DNA of 64,000 nt, taken from contig CM077645.1 of the NCBI GenBank assembly GCA_039707465.1, positions 166,278,003-166,342,002 on the forward strand, given 5' to 3'. The notes beneath the pieces are model-generated. The model saw only the letters and a list, made by a program, of their open reading frames with translations, ran no database searches and had not been told where the DNA came from. How positions within the stretch are numbered: position 1 is the first letter of the stretch; each line of letters opens with the position of its first letter. The position numbers were made by a program, and so were the translations under genes. Below, in pieces: positions 1 through 11,948 of the stretch. The stretch is from Rhabdophis nuchalis. Taxonomy: Eukaryota; Chordata; Lepidosauria; Squamata; Natricidae.

Positions 1-174
1 CTGGTACAGTTACTAAGTGGTATCATGTGGAATAAAATGAAACGGTAATGACATTATACTAATACAGAGGCATGGCCAGAAGTGGGCTGCTGGGGGTTTA
101 CATGGGTTTGGGCAATCTTCTAGCTAGGATTCTGCCCAGTTCAACGAACACCCAAATGCCACCCTTGGCTGGCC

Positions 175-550
175 ATGCCTAAACTGTCTCTCCCCTCCCA
201 GGGGTCTCCACATGGCCTGTTCATCATGCAAGGTAAGTGCAGGGCCCTCATGGAGGCTCAGGAAGGGAGAAAAACAGGCCTACCGGAAGTCCCAGAAGTC
301 CAAATATTGGCCTGTTTCCAGCCTCCCGAGGGTGTCTGGAGCACGGGGGAAGCCATTTTCACCCTCCCAGAGGCTGAAGGAAAGCCTCCAAAGCCTGGGG
401 AGGTCGAAAAGTGGGCTTACCACAAATTCCAGAAGTCTGGAAATGGGCCTGTTTCTGGCCTCCAGAGGGCCTTCAGAGCTCAAGGGAAGGCATTTTTGCC
501 TGCCCAGAGGCTTGTGGAAAGCCTCCGGAGCCTGGGGAGGGTGAAAAACT
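175..550. repeat. Short tandem repeat array, unit about 135 bp
   Basis: Two adjacent units (about 281-417 and 418-549) share the same order of motifs: an 'agaagtc..aa' start, 'gcctgtttc.gcctcc', a G-rich purine stretch, 'cccagaggct', and 'agcct..ggagg'. A partial unit lies to the left. Related words such as 'ccagaggctt' occur inside the hAT-like elements at 579 and 18509, so the array may derive from that element's interior. The open frames through it are repeat artefacts. Confidence 0.6.
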
Positions 551-578
551 ATCCCGCGGTGCAGGAGGCTGACTAGGC

Positions 579-952
579 CATTGATGGCTAACCTTTTTTG
601 GCTCACGTGCCAAAAGCGGAGGGAGTGCAGGGGAGTTGTGCATGCGCATGCCACACCCATAATGCAATGTGCATGACCCCCTGCTTTTGGCATGCTTTTT
701 TCTCCCCCTCCAGGCTCCAGAAACTTTCTAGGAGCCTGGGGAGGGTGAAAACAGCCTTCCCTCCCCACCTCCAGAGGCTTCAGGAGCTTCCCTGAAGCCC
801 CCAGAGGGCAAAAAACAGCTTCAAAAGAAGGCCTAAATCAGCTGGCCAGCGCACACATGTGCACTGGAGCTGACAGGGCAACGCCTCGCGTGCCCTAAGA
901 AATGGTTCCGCATGCCACCTCTGGTATCTGTGCCATAGGTTCGCCATCACTG
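579..952. mobile_element. hAT-like non-autonomous element, family A
   Basis: The ends are inverted: the left end begins cattgatggctaacct and the right end finishes with the complement, ggttcgccatcactg. A perfect 8-bp target duplication, gactaggc, lies at 571-578 and 953-960, which is the hAT signature. There is no transposase frame. Other copies are at 18509-18832 and 49472-49728. Confidence 0.85.
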
Positions 953-960
953 GACTAGGC

Positions 961-1472
961 CATGCCCATCATGGCCATGCCCAACCAGCGACTGGGCAAT
1001 GAACCCGTTGCTGCAATTTTTGAACCCCACCGCTGAGCATTGCTCTATACAGACTCTGTATGGAATCTCATGTTGGACACTGAAGAGGATGCTAAAGCAA
1101 GCTACAAATTGGACAGGGCAGCAAGGTCATATGTGTTGGCCTCATGCCATTTGTTCATCTCACCACCTCAGCTGCCGTCCTTTCATCACTGAGTACCAAT
1201 CTCTTGAGGACTCAGAGAACCAAAGCATAAGGAGGACGGTTTTAGGACACTGACTTGAACAGAAATCTGAATCAATGTAGATATCCTGCTAAAAGTATTT
1301 TTGAAATATGGCTATTTATTCTCTGTGTCAACACATCTAATAAAGGGGAGTCTATAAGTAATCGCTTGTACTATCAACTACAAATTCTGCTTTCATTCAT
1401 CTGACTGTGAACTTTCTCTTCCCAATGACTCCAATCAAGCAGTTTTTTGAATCACAATGACAGGTAACTCAC
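961..1472. other. Non-coding stretch, nothing recognised
   Basis: Unique-looking moderate-AT sequence. The only open frame (84 codons at 999-1253) has no recognisable domain and no supporting splice context. Confidence 0.5.
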
Positions 1473-1480
1473 ATTCAAAC

Positions 1481-1704
1481 CAGAGGTGGGTTCCTACCAG
1501 TTCAGACCGGTTCGGCTGAACTGATAGTGGGTCGCTGGAACCGGCAGTGACTTAGGCCTTCCACACCCCTGAACTGGTTCTCCCGGCAGCACCATAGGTG
1601 ATGCCATCTTGTTTTTTGCTTCTGGGCCTGTGCAGAGCAATTTTTATTGCACTCCATATGTACATGCGTGAACCAGCAGTAGTGACTTCCAGAACCCACC
1701 CCTG
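1481..1704. mobile_element. hAT-like non-autonomous element, family B
   Basis: Begins cagaggtgggttcctacc and ends gaacccacccctg (inverted). The flanks attcaaac (1473-1480) and atgcaaac (1705-1712) form a 7/8 target duplication. The internal 'accggttc' words recur in the related elements at 17525 and 19334. Confidence 0.75.
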
Positions 1705-1788
1705 ATGCAAACAAATATAAGCAAAATGCCTCTTCAGCACATCCTTAATAAAACCTGGCCAGAAAAGGAAGATATTGTTTCTGCGTGC

Positions 1789-1848
1789 AATTCAAGGTGC
1801 TGATTTCATCTTTAAATCCTTACATGGCTTGGGACCAGGTTGCCTAAC
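1789..1848 (+). mobile_element. Small L2-clade LINE fragment
   Basis: About 60 bp reads as the same block that the longer L2 copies have near their C-terminus (a 'FKSLHGLGPG'-type stretch; compare 'FKALHGSGPSYL' at 9307-9780). Too short for a firm family call. Confidence 0.4.
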
Positions 1849-1994
1849 AGTTACCTTCCAAAATCTGTCTAGAAAAACACATGGATATGTCTACATAATT
1901 ACCTCTAAACATAAAAGGCAAAAAAACAAACAAACCCAGAATTGTAGCTTTTTTAGTGGATGATCTTGCTTCTAAGTAGCCATGCAGACTAACT

Positions 1995-1995
<1 letters not shown>

Positions 1996-2049
<54 letters not shown>
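1996..2049. repeat. (TG)n microsatellite
   Basis: Uninterrupted dinucleotide run of about 27 TG units. Confidence 0.97.
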
Positions 2050-2052
<3 letters not shown>

Positions 2053-2059
2053 TGATACT

Positions 2060-3005
2060 CTTTATTTTAGTTTTTTTAGTTTTTTTAGTTTTTTTACTTT
2101 AACTTTGGTACCATCAAAACTACAATGTGGTCCTCAACACTTTTCTATAATAAAGGAAATAATTGTAACACTCATTTGGTTGGCTCGGTATCAACGTAGC
2201 ATAGTGTTTGAGACAGTGGGAATTTACACAGGTGCAAGGAGGAAGCAAAAAGTGTTGAAATAATCGTGTCCCTATTTCTGATTCTGAAGTGTTGGCAGCT
2301 ATATTGTAACATGTTGTCAAAGCTTTAAATTGATCAGACTAAAATCTCATTAGCCTCACTGACAGTTTCAGTGCTGTCTTTGAAATCCAGGTATTAAATA
2401 TGAAATCAAAATGATTACCCAGGTTTGTAAATATCCAAAATGGGCTCCAAAATAATTCTACAAAAAAGCATTTTAGATGAAAAACATCATCACCCCAGAA
2501 GTTAGGATACAAAATAATGAATTGTACCCAGAAGAAAGCAAATTCCTGTTGAAAGTTGGGAGAAATGGCTTCATTAGTTTTATAATTAAATCAGTTACTT
2601 AGAGATGACTGACTTCCTTTTGCTGGATGTGGTCAAGCAAAAGTGAGATAGCCATCCATGCACACATGCTCCCTGTTACATAAGCATATTTAACTTAAAA
2701 ACAGAGCCATTTAACCATCCCAGCCTTTTTTTAAATGTTATTTTTTTAAATACTGTTGTTATATTTTAATGTTTTATTGTGCACCATCCAGAGTCCCTTT
2801 CTGCAGGCATAGATGGTTCAAAAATGTGAAAAAATAAACCAAACAATTTGTGTATGATGATGTCAGGATATATGTGTTATTTTGACCTCATAGTTTGTTA
2901 CAGATGTTACTGTATTTGGATATTTATTTTTGGAGTCCTGCAGGAACAGCAGATTCCCTATGCTACCAGACTCAAAATTTTGGGCTTGGACAATCTTGAT
3001 CTGCA
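2060..3005. other. AT-rich non-coding stretch
   Basis: No gene, splice-flanked coding block or clear repeat is recognisable. Several T- and A-runs. Confidence 0.5.
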
Positions 3006-3009
3006 CCTA

Positions 3010-3415
3010 TGATCTAAGCACAGTACACAAAATTGTCTGTTACAATGTCTTACCTGTTAACAACTTCTTCAGTTTCAACATCAAACAATTGATACAAACT
3101 CAAAGTAAACTGTTCCAAACTCGATTGCAGAAAATACAACTTCAGCAACAGAGTGGTCAACGTCTGGAATGCTCTACCTGACTCCATTGTTACATCCTCT
3201 AACGCTCACAGCTTAAACTGTCTACTGCGGACCCCACCTCATTTCTAAGAGGTCTGTAAAGGGGGCGTGCATAAGCATACCAGCATGCCTACCATCCCTA
3301 TCCTACTGCCCCCATTTATTTGTATTCATTTCTTTCGTTCATGTCCGTGTTTATATTTATGCCTGCTATCGTGTACATGCTTGACAAACTAATAAATACA
3401 AAATACAAATAGTCT
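3010..3415 (+). mobile_element. LINE 3' end, CR1/L3-like
   Basis: A degenerate coding tail (roughly 'VHKIVCYNVLPVNNFFS...'-like) is followed by a 3' UTR with 'ctaagaggtctgtaa.gggggcgtgcataagc', 'gcctaccatccct', and a terminal aataaataca run. The same 3' UTR recurs at 7715-7895. The layout suggests a CR1/L3-type family as found in snakes. The clade is inferred from memory of such tails, not from an alignment. Confidence 0.6.
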
Positions 3416-3814
3416 CAAAGTCTTACATGATTCTTTCAAACTCCATGATTACATTTGTGTTATGTCCATCCAGGAGCACATGACAATGCACACAGCTCTT
3501 CCTCCAAATCCTGCCTTGCAACTTCCCTATGAATTGAACTAAAGAGGAGCAAGCAGTCCAAAGTCAGTCAAGAAAACTTCCTAACTGGTAGTGGACTTCA
3601 TAATAGTATCTATAGTGCCTTATGTTACCTATAGTACCTTAAGCTATATGCTATCTATGTTTTGACTCACACAGGGAAGCGGTGTTAAAAATGAGTGAAA
3701 CATTGCATTTTGCTCCGATCTGTAATTTTTATCTGCAATAAAAATGGGCTACTCTTCATGGCATTGATTCCTATCAATATATACATTACCGACCAAAGAA
3801 TGCAGCAGCATGAA

Positions 3815-3866
3815 CATCTTCAGACAAAGAGTAGAAATAGAGAGGACACAAAGTACACATTATTTT
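3815..3866 (+). repeat. Local direct repeat, copy 1
   Basis: About 45 bp ('atcttcagacaaag.gtag...tagaaatagagaggacaca') recurs at 5033-5087, 1.2 kb downstream, with a 9-bp insertion. It is not part of a transposable element recognised here. Confidence 0.6.
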
Positions 3867-3977
3867 AATATTATTTTTCAAACACTAATATACTGAAAAT
3901 TGACCCATTCTTTGTACACATGAGTGTTCCCGAATATGAGAATCTGGTCCGAACAATGATTAGTGGAAGAGATTTTT

Positions 3978-4107
3978 TTAATATATATTTTTGTTTTATT
4001 TTCCATTTTCAAAATATATAACAACATATATACTATTACATAGCCAACATCATATTGTATTATTAAATGTTTACATCATTTCATTTTACCATCAACTCCC
4101 AGAAAAC
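3978..4107 (-). mobile_element. LINE-1-type 3' end, 5'-truncated
   Basis: A 130-bp AT-rich insert is flanked by a direct repeat of about 22 bp (attagtggaagagatttt core) at 3955-3977 and 4108-4129, a long target duplication as left by LINE retrotransposition. Read on the minus strand it ends in an A-rich 'tttgaaaatggaaaataaaa' tail. Confidence 0.65.
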
Positions 4108-4224
4108 AATTATTAGTGGAAGAGATTTTAAAACTGTAACAAAAAGTAGATTTATTTACAAGGTGTAAATATTAACATAGACAAAGCCTAGCATCAAGCT
4201 AACTTCTGTATATCATGCAGAAGA

Positions 4225-4960
4225 GAATGTAACAGCCCTCCGCACTGTCACTCAAGCGCTCGTTATGTCCCGCCTAGACTATTGTAATGCTAACTACATG
4301 GGACTCCCCTTGAGGTGCATCCGGAGGTTCCAGTTAGTTCCGAATGCGGCCGCGCAGGGGATTCTGGGACCATCTCGAAGCTCCCATGTAACACCTCTCC
4401 TGCACGAACTGCACTGTCTGCCAGTGGCCTTCCGGGTACGCTTCAAGGTGCTTGTTACCATCTTTAAATCGCTCCATGGCACGGGGCCTAGTTATTTGCG
4501 GGACCGTCTCCTGCCGCACACCTCCCACCGACCGATCCGCTCCCACAGGGTGGGCCTCCTCAGTGTGCCAACCGCCGGTCAATGCCGGCTAGTGGTGCCC
4601 AGGGGTAGGGCCTTCTCTGTGGCTGGGCCATCCCTCTGGAACGACCTACCCCTGAACTTCAGACTATCACGGACCTTCCCTTCTTTCGCCATTCACTCAA
4701 GATGTATCTTTTCCATCAAGACGGTCTAGTTTAGAGCCTAGAGCTCAGACACAACACGATCTTAGCCACTCAGTAAATGTATTTTAGAATTTTAATGGGA
4801 ATATTTTAGCACAGGTTCTTAGTTTAATTCATTTTAGATATTATTATTTTATTTATTTTTATTTATTGCTGATTTTTAATTCCCTGTGCACTGCCCTGAG
4901 TCCATCTCGATGGAGAAGGCGTGGTTATTTAAATTGAATATAAATAAATAAAATAAAATG
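4225..4960 (+). mobile_element. L2-clade LINE, 5'-truncated copy
   Basis: An open frame at 4265-4729 encodes the C-terminal part of an L2 reverse transcriptase polyprotein (SRLDYCNANYMGLPLR... to SLWNDLPL). A 3' UTR follows with 'ccctgtgcactgccctgagtcc' and a tail of ataaataaaata repeats. Upstream RT motifs are missing, so it is dead on arrival. Related copies are at 8200, 40905 and 61257. Confidence 0.85.
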
Positions 4961-5032
4961 TGCTCTGCGTGTATGTATGTAGATGTGCACGTACACACCT
5001 ACAAAGAAAAAGGAAGCAGCCTCATTTTAGCA

Positions 5033-5087
5033 ATCTTCAGACAAAGGGTAGGCACAATGGTAGAAATAGAGAGGACACAAAGTTAAT
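5033..5087 (+). repeat. Local direct repeat, copy 2
   Basis: Second copy of the block at 3815-3866, with an extra 'gcacaatgg'-type insertion in the middle. Confidence 0.6.
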
Positions 5088-5879
5088 TCTTAACACTCTA
5101 TGTTCTCCCTATTCTACTGTCCTCTTATGGTCCATATAGTAGTACCAAAGAACTGTACATTGGATTTGACCCTTCAATATGATATAGCTAAATATATTAG
5201 AAACTGCCAACTTATTATTTTGCTTAAACAAGAGTATTCACTAGAAATATCAAGCGGTTTCTTTAACTGTAATTTATTTCCAATACTCAGAATCTGTTTG
5301 TGTTTAGGTTTTGAATCTGTCCTTAAAATCTTGAATTACCTGCAAAAATGTAGATGTCCCTGGTCAAAATCTAAGTTTCAATGAATATATAACTAAATAA
5401 AAGCTGATCTAACTACTGCATGATAAAAAAATTATACATGACATTTTTTTGCAAATGTGAATGCATCCTTTATATATGGGCATCTGTTTATTAATTCAAA
5501 ATAAGAACAGGTAGGTGTAGATGTTTGAACATGTTTCCAGTTGGTGCAGTGATATTTTGGCATATGTAAATTTTTAAAAAGACCCAAAATGGTAATTAAC
5601 TTGTTAGGCCTGTAATTAGTCAGATGAAGATAATTTCACAGGTGAACAAATTCTCTGACCCTTCTAATCTCTCAGGTTGTGATTATTATTCTGTCTGCTT
5701 TCAACCACTGTGGACTCCTCGAAACAGCTGTCAGAGCATTTGGAAATGAAGTTAATTAACTCTCACACAACAAGGAAAGGTTATAAAAGAATTCTCTAAT
5801 TGCTGCCAACTAGCCATTTAATTTGTGATAAGCATTCCTAAAAACTGAACTTACTTGAAACAGCTTAAGTCAGAGCAAG
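5088..5879. other. AT-rich non-coding stretch
   Basis: The 94-codon open frame at 5100-5384 shows no recognisable domain. No repeat signature was recognised. Confidence 0.5.
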
Positions 5880-5887
5880 ATCTATAC

Positions 5888-6020
5888 CACGTGTGTCAAA
5901 CACATGGTGTTACATTGCCATCACGTGACATATCATGATATTTCCCCCTTTGTGGAGCTGGAGTGGGCGTGGCCTGTGCATGATGCATCCAGCCCATGGG
6001 CCGCCAGTTTGACACCCATG
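5888..6020. mobile_element. hAT-like non-autonomous element, family C
   Basis: 133 bp with ends cacgtgtgtcaaac and gtttgacacccatg. A perfect 8-bp duplication, atctatac, lies at 5880-5887 and 6021-6028. Copies are at 6483-6616 and 33885-34018. Confidence 0.88.
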
Positions 6021-6482
6021 ATCTATACCATCAAGAAAAATATCTATTAGAGTTGGTGAGATTTTAATCAATAGTTTTCTTCCAACATCCTGCTGAAACA
6101 TTTAGCTGAGATTAGGGTCACAGATCTGCAGGGTAGCATTGCATACTCAACAATCTAGATAAAACATTTCAGAAAGAAACTTTTTAACAACCTCATCACA
6201 GGTCATCATTTAAATTCCCACAAATATCACTTTGATAAGCCAGAAATGTTTTGAGATAAAGTACTGTAGTCTTATAAAGGAAAAATTGAATTGATGACCT
6301 CTACAAATGATACATTTGGAGACAACAAATATTCAACAAGTAGACTATTTTAAAGTTTTGTTGGGGCTCTATTATGTTGGTGGTTATGTGGCAGTCAATA
6401 ACATAAAAATCATTTTGTATGGGTGTAAAATTACATGGACTCAACTAAGTACCAACATATCCTCAAAGCTAATCTCCTAGTC

Positions 6483-6616
6483 CAGGGGTGTCAAACTTGC
6501 ATTGTCATGTTGTCAGCACATGACGTATTGTGACTTTTCCCCCTTTATTAAAATGGGGGTGGGCATGGCCAGTGCATGACACATCTGGCCCGCGGACCGT
6601 GAGTTTGACATCCCTG
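6483..6616. mobile_element. hAT-like non-autonomous element, family C
   Basis: 134 bp with ends caggggtgtcaaac and gagtttgacatccctg. The flanks tcctagtc and ttctagtc match 7/8. The internal 'gggtgggcatggcc.gtgcatgac' block is shared with the copy at 5888. Confidence 0.88.
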
Positions 6617-6805
6617 TTCTAGTCAGAGAAGGATTGAAGCTGAAAAGAGGCTAAATAGTTCAGCAATACTCAGTCTAAAACCTACTTCCAAAACAGCCTT
6701 GAAACACTTACAAGAAGAACAGGAGAATGGCCTTTGTAGACGCCAGTTGCAAATAACACTGAAAATTTGTGAGGAAATCTCAAACGGTGAAGCTTTTAGA
6801 AAGTA

Positions 6806-7197
6806 TAAGTAGTCCTTGACTTCCAACAGTTCATTTAGTGACTGTTCAAAGTTACATCACTGAAAAAATTGACTTATGATTGTTTTCCACACTTATGACC
6901 ATTGCAGCATCTCCACGTGATGAAAATTCGGATGCTGGCAACTGGTTCATATTTATGACCGTTGCAGTTTCCCAGGGGTCATGTGAGCTTCAAGGCCTTT
7001 TGTGACCTTCTGAAAGCAAAATCAATAGGGATGTCAGATTTGCTCAACGACCGTGTTAGTAACTTAGCAGCTGCAAAGTTCACTTAACAACTGTGACAAG
7101 AAAGGTGGGAGGGATGGGAGGAAATTTGCTTAACAACTGTCTCACTTAGCAACAGAAGTTTTGGGCTCAATTGTGGTCATAAGACCGGGCTTACTTG
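6806..7197. mobile_element. Tc1/mariner-like MITE, family T
   Basis: Terminal block aagtagtccttgactt, a complementary degenerate right end, and TA dinucleotides on both sides. The interior carries the family words 'cacttaacaactgtgacaagaaagg' and 'ctcaattgtggtcataag'. Better copies are at 47842, 50064, 51619 and 58115. Confidence 0.75.
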
Positions 7198-7199
7198 TA

Positions 7200-7612
7200 C
7201 TTCAGACGCTCCTTGCTTACTGATCACTCATTCAGCAGCCATTCGAATTTACAACGATGTGGAATGTGCGGTATTTACGATTGAAATTTATATTGAGATT
7301 TCGGCTATTGCAGTAGCCCTGCAGTTACATGATTATAATCTGGGCATTTGGCAACTGGCTCACGCTTACAATGGTTAAAGTAATCCATGATCAACATTTG
7401 CAACCCCACCCACCCACCCCCACCAGATTCCTATATTCAAATTGTAAATGGCAACCATGTGACATTCTCCCTTAACAATGATTCATTTAACAGCAACTGG
7501 AAGTGCCAGAGGTGCCATTGCTAACTGGTGTTGTCACATGACATTGTTTTTACAACTACATCACTTAGCAATGGTAATTCTGGTCCCAATTCTGGTCTCA
7601 AACCCTGTAACT
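7200..7612. mobile_element. Diverged family-T MITE next to the previous copy
   Basis: A second, more diverged copy abuts the first: 'ctccttgcttactgatcac' at the left, then 'gcaactggctcac', 'gtgacattctcc' and 'cacttagcaatgg' in the family order. The right end is not clear. Confidence 0.5.
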
Positions 7613-7895
7613 TTAACCTTAAACTGTCTAGCGCAGGGGTCTGCAAAGTTGGCTCTTTTAAGACGGGTGGACTTCAACTCCCAGAATTCCCCAGCCAGCT
7701 ATGCTGGTCTAGCGTGACCCTCACCCCTTTCCTAAGAGGTCTGTAAGGGGGCGTGCATAAGCGCTCCAGTGTGCCTACCGTCCCTGTCCTATTGTCCCCA
7801 TTTTTTGGTACCCATTTCATGTGTTCATGTCCATGTTTATACTTATACCTGTTATCTCATACATGTTTGACAAACTAAATAAATACATACATAAA
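7613..7895 (+). mobile_element. CR1/L3-like LINE 3' end, split by an insertion
   Basis: 'taactttaaccttaaactgtcta' is followed, after the 73-bp insert, by the 3' UTR 'cctaagaggtctgtaagggggcgtgcataagcgc' and a tail of aataaatacata. It matches the 3' UTR at 3190-3415. The insertion gives a relative date: the LINE was there first. Confidence 0.65.
7634..7706. mobile_element. hAT-like element, family D (short form)
   Basis: 73 bp beginning caggggtctgcaaag and ending agctatgctg, inside a LINE 3' end. A perfect 8-bp duplication, gtctagcg, lies at 7626-7633 and 7707-7714. The left half matches the full hairpin form at 33262-33393, but the right arm is lost. Confidence 0.82.
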
Positions 7896-8199
7896 CAAAC
7901 TAGCAAAGGGGTTGGGGGATTGCCAGCATTAACTGAGGACTACCCCTAACTAAAAATAGTATCCCAGATTCTGCTTTCTATATTTGCATTTTTTATTGTG
8001 AAGTTGTTAAGAAGTGCACATAAATAGTGAATCTGCATTCAAATCTGCAAGAACGTTTTGCATTTAAGATTTAGGCAGGGAGTCTTCTGTTCATCCAGAG
8101 ATTCAGTAAAGCATACAGTTTGACCAGGAGTACCTTCATATGCCTATGTTTAAGTTCTATGGTTATTGTTAACTAATCTTTGGTCAATTTGGTCAACAC

Positions 8200-9990
8200 T
8201 AGTGAGAACCCATATTAGTGGCGATAAGGGTGGCCAAACGTGAGTATTGACTTTGTTACCACCGAGGATATGGACAGGCTGTCAAGGAAACTTAGGGCGA
8301 CCACATGTTTATTGGACCCGTGTCCCTCCTGGCTTGTACTGGCATCCTGGGAGACGACACGAGGCTGGCTCCAGGGCATTGTCAATGCATCTTTGAGTGA
8401 GTGGTCCTTACCTGCCGTCTTGAAAGAGGCGGTAGTGAGGCCCCTCCTCAAGAAGCCGTCCCTGGACCCAGCTTTACTAGAGAACTATCGTCCGGTCTCC
8501 AACCTTCACTTTTTGGTTTCCGCGACACCTGGAGGAAGTTGATTATCTAGACCCACGCCAGTCCGGCTTCCGACCCGGTCACAGCACCGAGACGGCATTG
8601 GTCGCGTTGGTTAATGATCTCTGGAGGGCGCGGGATAGAGGTTATTCCTCTATCCTAGTCCTATTAGACCTCTCGGCGGCTTTTGATACCATCGACCATG
8701 GTATCCTATTGCACCAACTGGGGGGGTTGGGGCTGGGAGGCACTGTTTTGCGGTGGTTCTCGTCCTACCTCTCTGGTCGGTCGCAATATGTGTTGACGGG
8801 AGGGCAGAGGTCGACCTCGAGGCCTCTCTTATGTGGGGTTCCTCAGGAGTCGGTCCTCTCGCCCCTCCTTTTCAACACATATATGAAGCCGCTGGGTGAG
8901 ATCATCCGTGGTTTTGTGGTGGAGTACCACCTGTACACTGATGACACTCAGCTGTACATATCCACCCCAAACCACCCCAACGATGCCGCCGAAGTGCTGT
9001 CCCGGTGTTTGGAAGCCGTACGGATCTGGATGGGTGGTAACAAACTCAAGCTCAACCCTGCCAAGAGTGAGTGGCTGTGGTTTCCGGCACCCCGGTTCAG
9101 CCAGATTACTCCAACTCTGGCCATTGGGGGCGAAACACTGGCCCCTGGTGAGAGGGCGCGCAATTTGGGTGTCCTCCTGGATTCCCGGCTGTCCATGGAG
9201 GACCATGTGGCGGCCATGGCCATGGGGGTGTTTCATCAGGTACGCCTGATGCGCCAATTTCGCCCCTTACTGGACCGGACTGCCCTTCGCAGTCACTCAA
9301 GCTCTCGTGACGTCCCGACTCGACTACTGTAATGCTCTCTACATGGGGCTCCCCTTGAGGTGCACTCGAAAGCTACAGCTAGTCCAAAACGCAGCCTCGC
9401 GGGTGATTATGGGAGCCACTAGATGCTCCCACATAACACCGATCCTGCGCAAGCTGCATTGGCTTCCTGTGGTCTTTCGAGTGCGCTTCAAGGTTTTGAC
9501 AACTATCTTTAAAGCGCTCCATGGCTCGGGGCCTAGTTATATGCGACACCGCCTCCTGCCCCATACATCCCTTAGACCGATACGCTCCCACAGAGAGGGC
9601 CTTCTCAGGGTGCCGTCAGCCGGACAATGCCGACTGGCGACACCCAGGGGAAGAGCCTTCTCTGTGGCGGGGCCAGCCCTCTGGAATGACCTACCCCCTG
9701 AATTACGTACCATCACCGACCTCTGCCTCTTCCGCCAATGTCTCAAGACATATTTGTTTCAACAAGCCGGCCTAGCCTAACCTCCCATGCGGACTTTTAG
9801 GTAGTTTTAAATTGGGTTTTTAAAATTTGGTTTTAGCGCAGGATAGGTTTATTTAATAGTCTTTTAAATTATATTTATTGTATTTTGTATGTTTTTTAAT
9901 TTCCTGTGCGCCGCCCTGGGTCCTTTGTGGAGAAGGGCGGGATATAAATTTAAATAAATAAATAAAAATAAATAAATAAATAATTTATAT
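8200..9990 (+). mobile_element. L2-clade LINE, frame-broken copy
   Basis: Successive open blocks at 8240-8542, 8598-9332 and 9307-9780 lie in three different frames and give one L2 reverse transcriptase: 'SGFRPGHSTET'-type region, LDLSAAFDTIDHG, CGVPQESVLSP, then YHLYTDDTQLYIST, where the catalytic box reads TDD instead of ADD. The C-terminal block is SRLDYCNALYMGLPLR...LWNDLPPELRT. The 3' UTR ends 'ctgtgcgccgccctgggtcctt...gggatataaatttaaataaataaa'. Two frameshifts and the altered box make it inactive. Confidence 0.9.
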
Positions 9991-11948
9991 TTCTAATTTA
10001 TTATGTGATTTTTAATAGATTATTTCTTTTCATTCAAGAATGAAACCCAAAATTAATGGATCCATTTACCACATGTATTTAAATTGAACCAAGAAATTTT
10101 GAAATTTTACTCCTCACAGACATTTTACTAAAATTTGAAAATGAAATTTTAAAAACTTGTTTATCAGTGACTTTAAGAGGCCCCATCATTGATCAGGCAA
10201 AGTAATGTGAATCGTAAGTAATTCCACTCCAATTATTTTAATTATTAGCTCAAATGCCTGCATGTTTATTTCAAGTAAAATTCCCAAAAAATTAACCAAC
10301 ATACATTCAGCAAGTTTGTACAGCTTCACATTTCCCCTTGTAGCAATTCCAATTTACAACATAGTCCATATCGCATGAAAATTGAATAGCCTCTGAGAAT
10401 GCATGCTTTCCTTTTTAAACAACTCAAACACTGCCTTCTGCTTGAGACGTTACTGTATTATTATAAATTCTTCAATCTTTGTTCTATAATGAAATTTACT
10501 ACAACACAAAGTATTTATTTGCATAGCAGTATATAATTTCCTTTTCAGGGTAGGGCTTGAGATAATGCAATCATTTCAATTAGAGTTACATTTCAACAAA
10601 ACAAGATTATTCAAAATCCTCCATTAAGTCAGTAATTTGAAATGGTAATTTATTTAAAAGCAAATTGAACCTGAAGAATCACTTATAGCAGCTTTTCCTA
10701 AGCAGATAAGTTGGAACTGCTATTCCTCAAATTTCCAGCCAGACTGAACATTGTAGGATCATTCTGCTTTTCTGGGAATGTATTTCATTCATAACTTTGG
10801 GGTACCATGGGGGCTAATAGCATTACATATAGTCTTGAGGCTGATAATATGAATAGACTGTAATTCACTTGCTTCTATTGCATTTCAGTATCACAAACAC
10901 ATTAGGAGACATACAGTACATAAAAAGTTACTGAATCTAAATGAATCTACCCTTTATACTTTATACTATATATACCATTAAAACGTTGGATTTCTTTGCT
11001 CATTTGAATACAATTAAATTGCAAGTCTTTTTGGTAACATTTCATTCATATTTTTTGTTTTCAACCAAAAGTTTTATTGAAAGGAGATTTGAATAAAACA
11101 GTTTCCAATAAGAACTTCTGTAGAATTGCAAAACTTTCTTCTAAACTTACCTTACCTTGCTGCATTAAAACTAAACAAATATTTCAAATGTAAATTATAA
11201 AATAGGGAATTTGTTATTTTAAAATTTATAGAAAGAAAAATATCTTGCATATGTAATACATTTCCTACAGGACTTGGTGTATTTTCAGCAAAAAGTGGAA
11301 TCATAGACTTGGGTGACCAACCCTCTATCATATATTGCCCTCTGCTCAGAATAAGAACCAGAATTAAAGCAAACCAATGTATTATTATCAGGGACTGGTT
11401 TGGACAAACCTCAGCCGCACTTTTTCATGCAGCTGTTGATAAAAATAGGATTGCCAACATGATCTCCAATGTCCAATGATGAATATGGAAGGAGGAGGAA
11501 GAGGAGGAGGAGGAGGTATTATTGTCTAGCTGCTGTTTGAACATGACCAGTGAAGGCATTTATTTATTGTCATATTATCTCATACTTAATTAGCTTGCTA
11601 ATTAGTGTCTTGGAATACTATAACCAACATGTGTTATATCTACACATTCCCACAACCTACTAAGCAATTATTAGATGATTTCTTTGCCCTCTGGCAAATA
11701 CTACATTATTTTTAAGGAAAAACATTTGTCACATTCATTGTAAGTATTAATGCTATAAGTTGTTGATCCATATTTTTCTGGATTTGGATTTGAATTTGGA
11801 TTTATTGGATTTATATGCCACCCTTCTCCCAAAGGACTCAGAAATGATGTCCAAGGATAACTGTGGAACTTGTTGTACATTTCTTAAAAGAAAACATTAT
11901 TTATTATTTCTGAACATTGACCTTGGAACAACTGCAAATCTAGCAACA
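9991..11948. other. AT-rich intergenic stretch
   Basis: No coding block recognised. A short (GGA)n-like tract lies near 11486-11517. An L2-tail-like fragment on the minus strand lies near 11795-11850 ('ttatatgccacccttctcccaaaggactcag'). Confidence 0.55.

Noticed and set aside
280..768. 162-codon minus-strand frame
   Set aside because: Runs through the 135-bp tandem repeat and the hAT element; repeat artefact.
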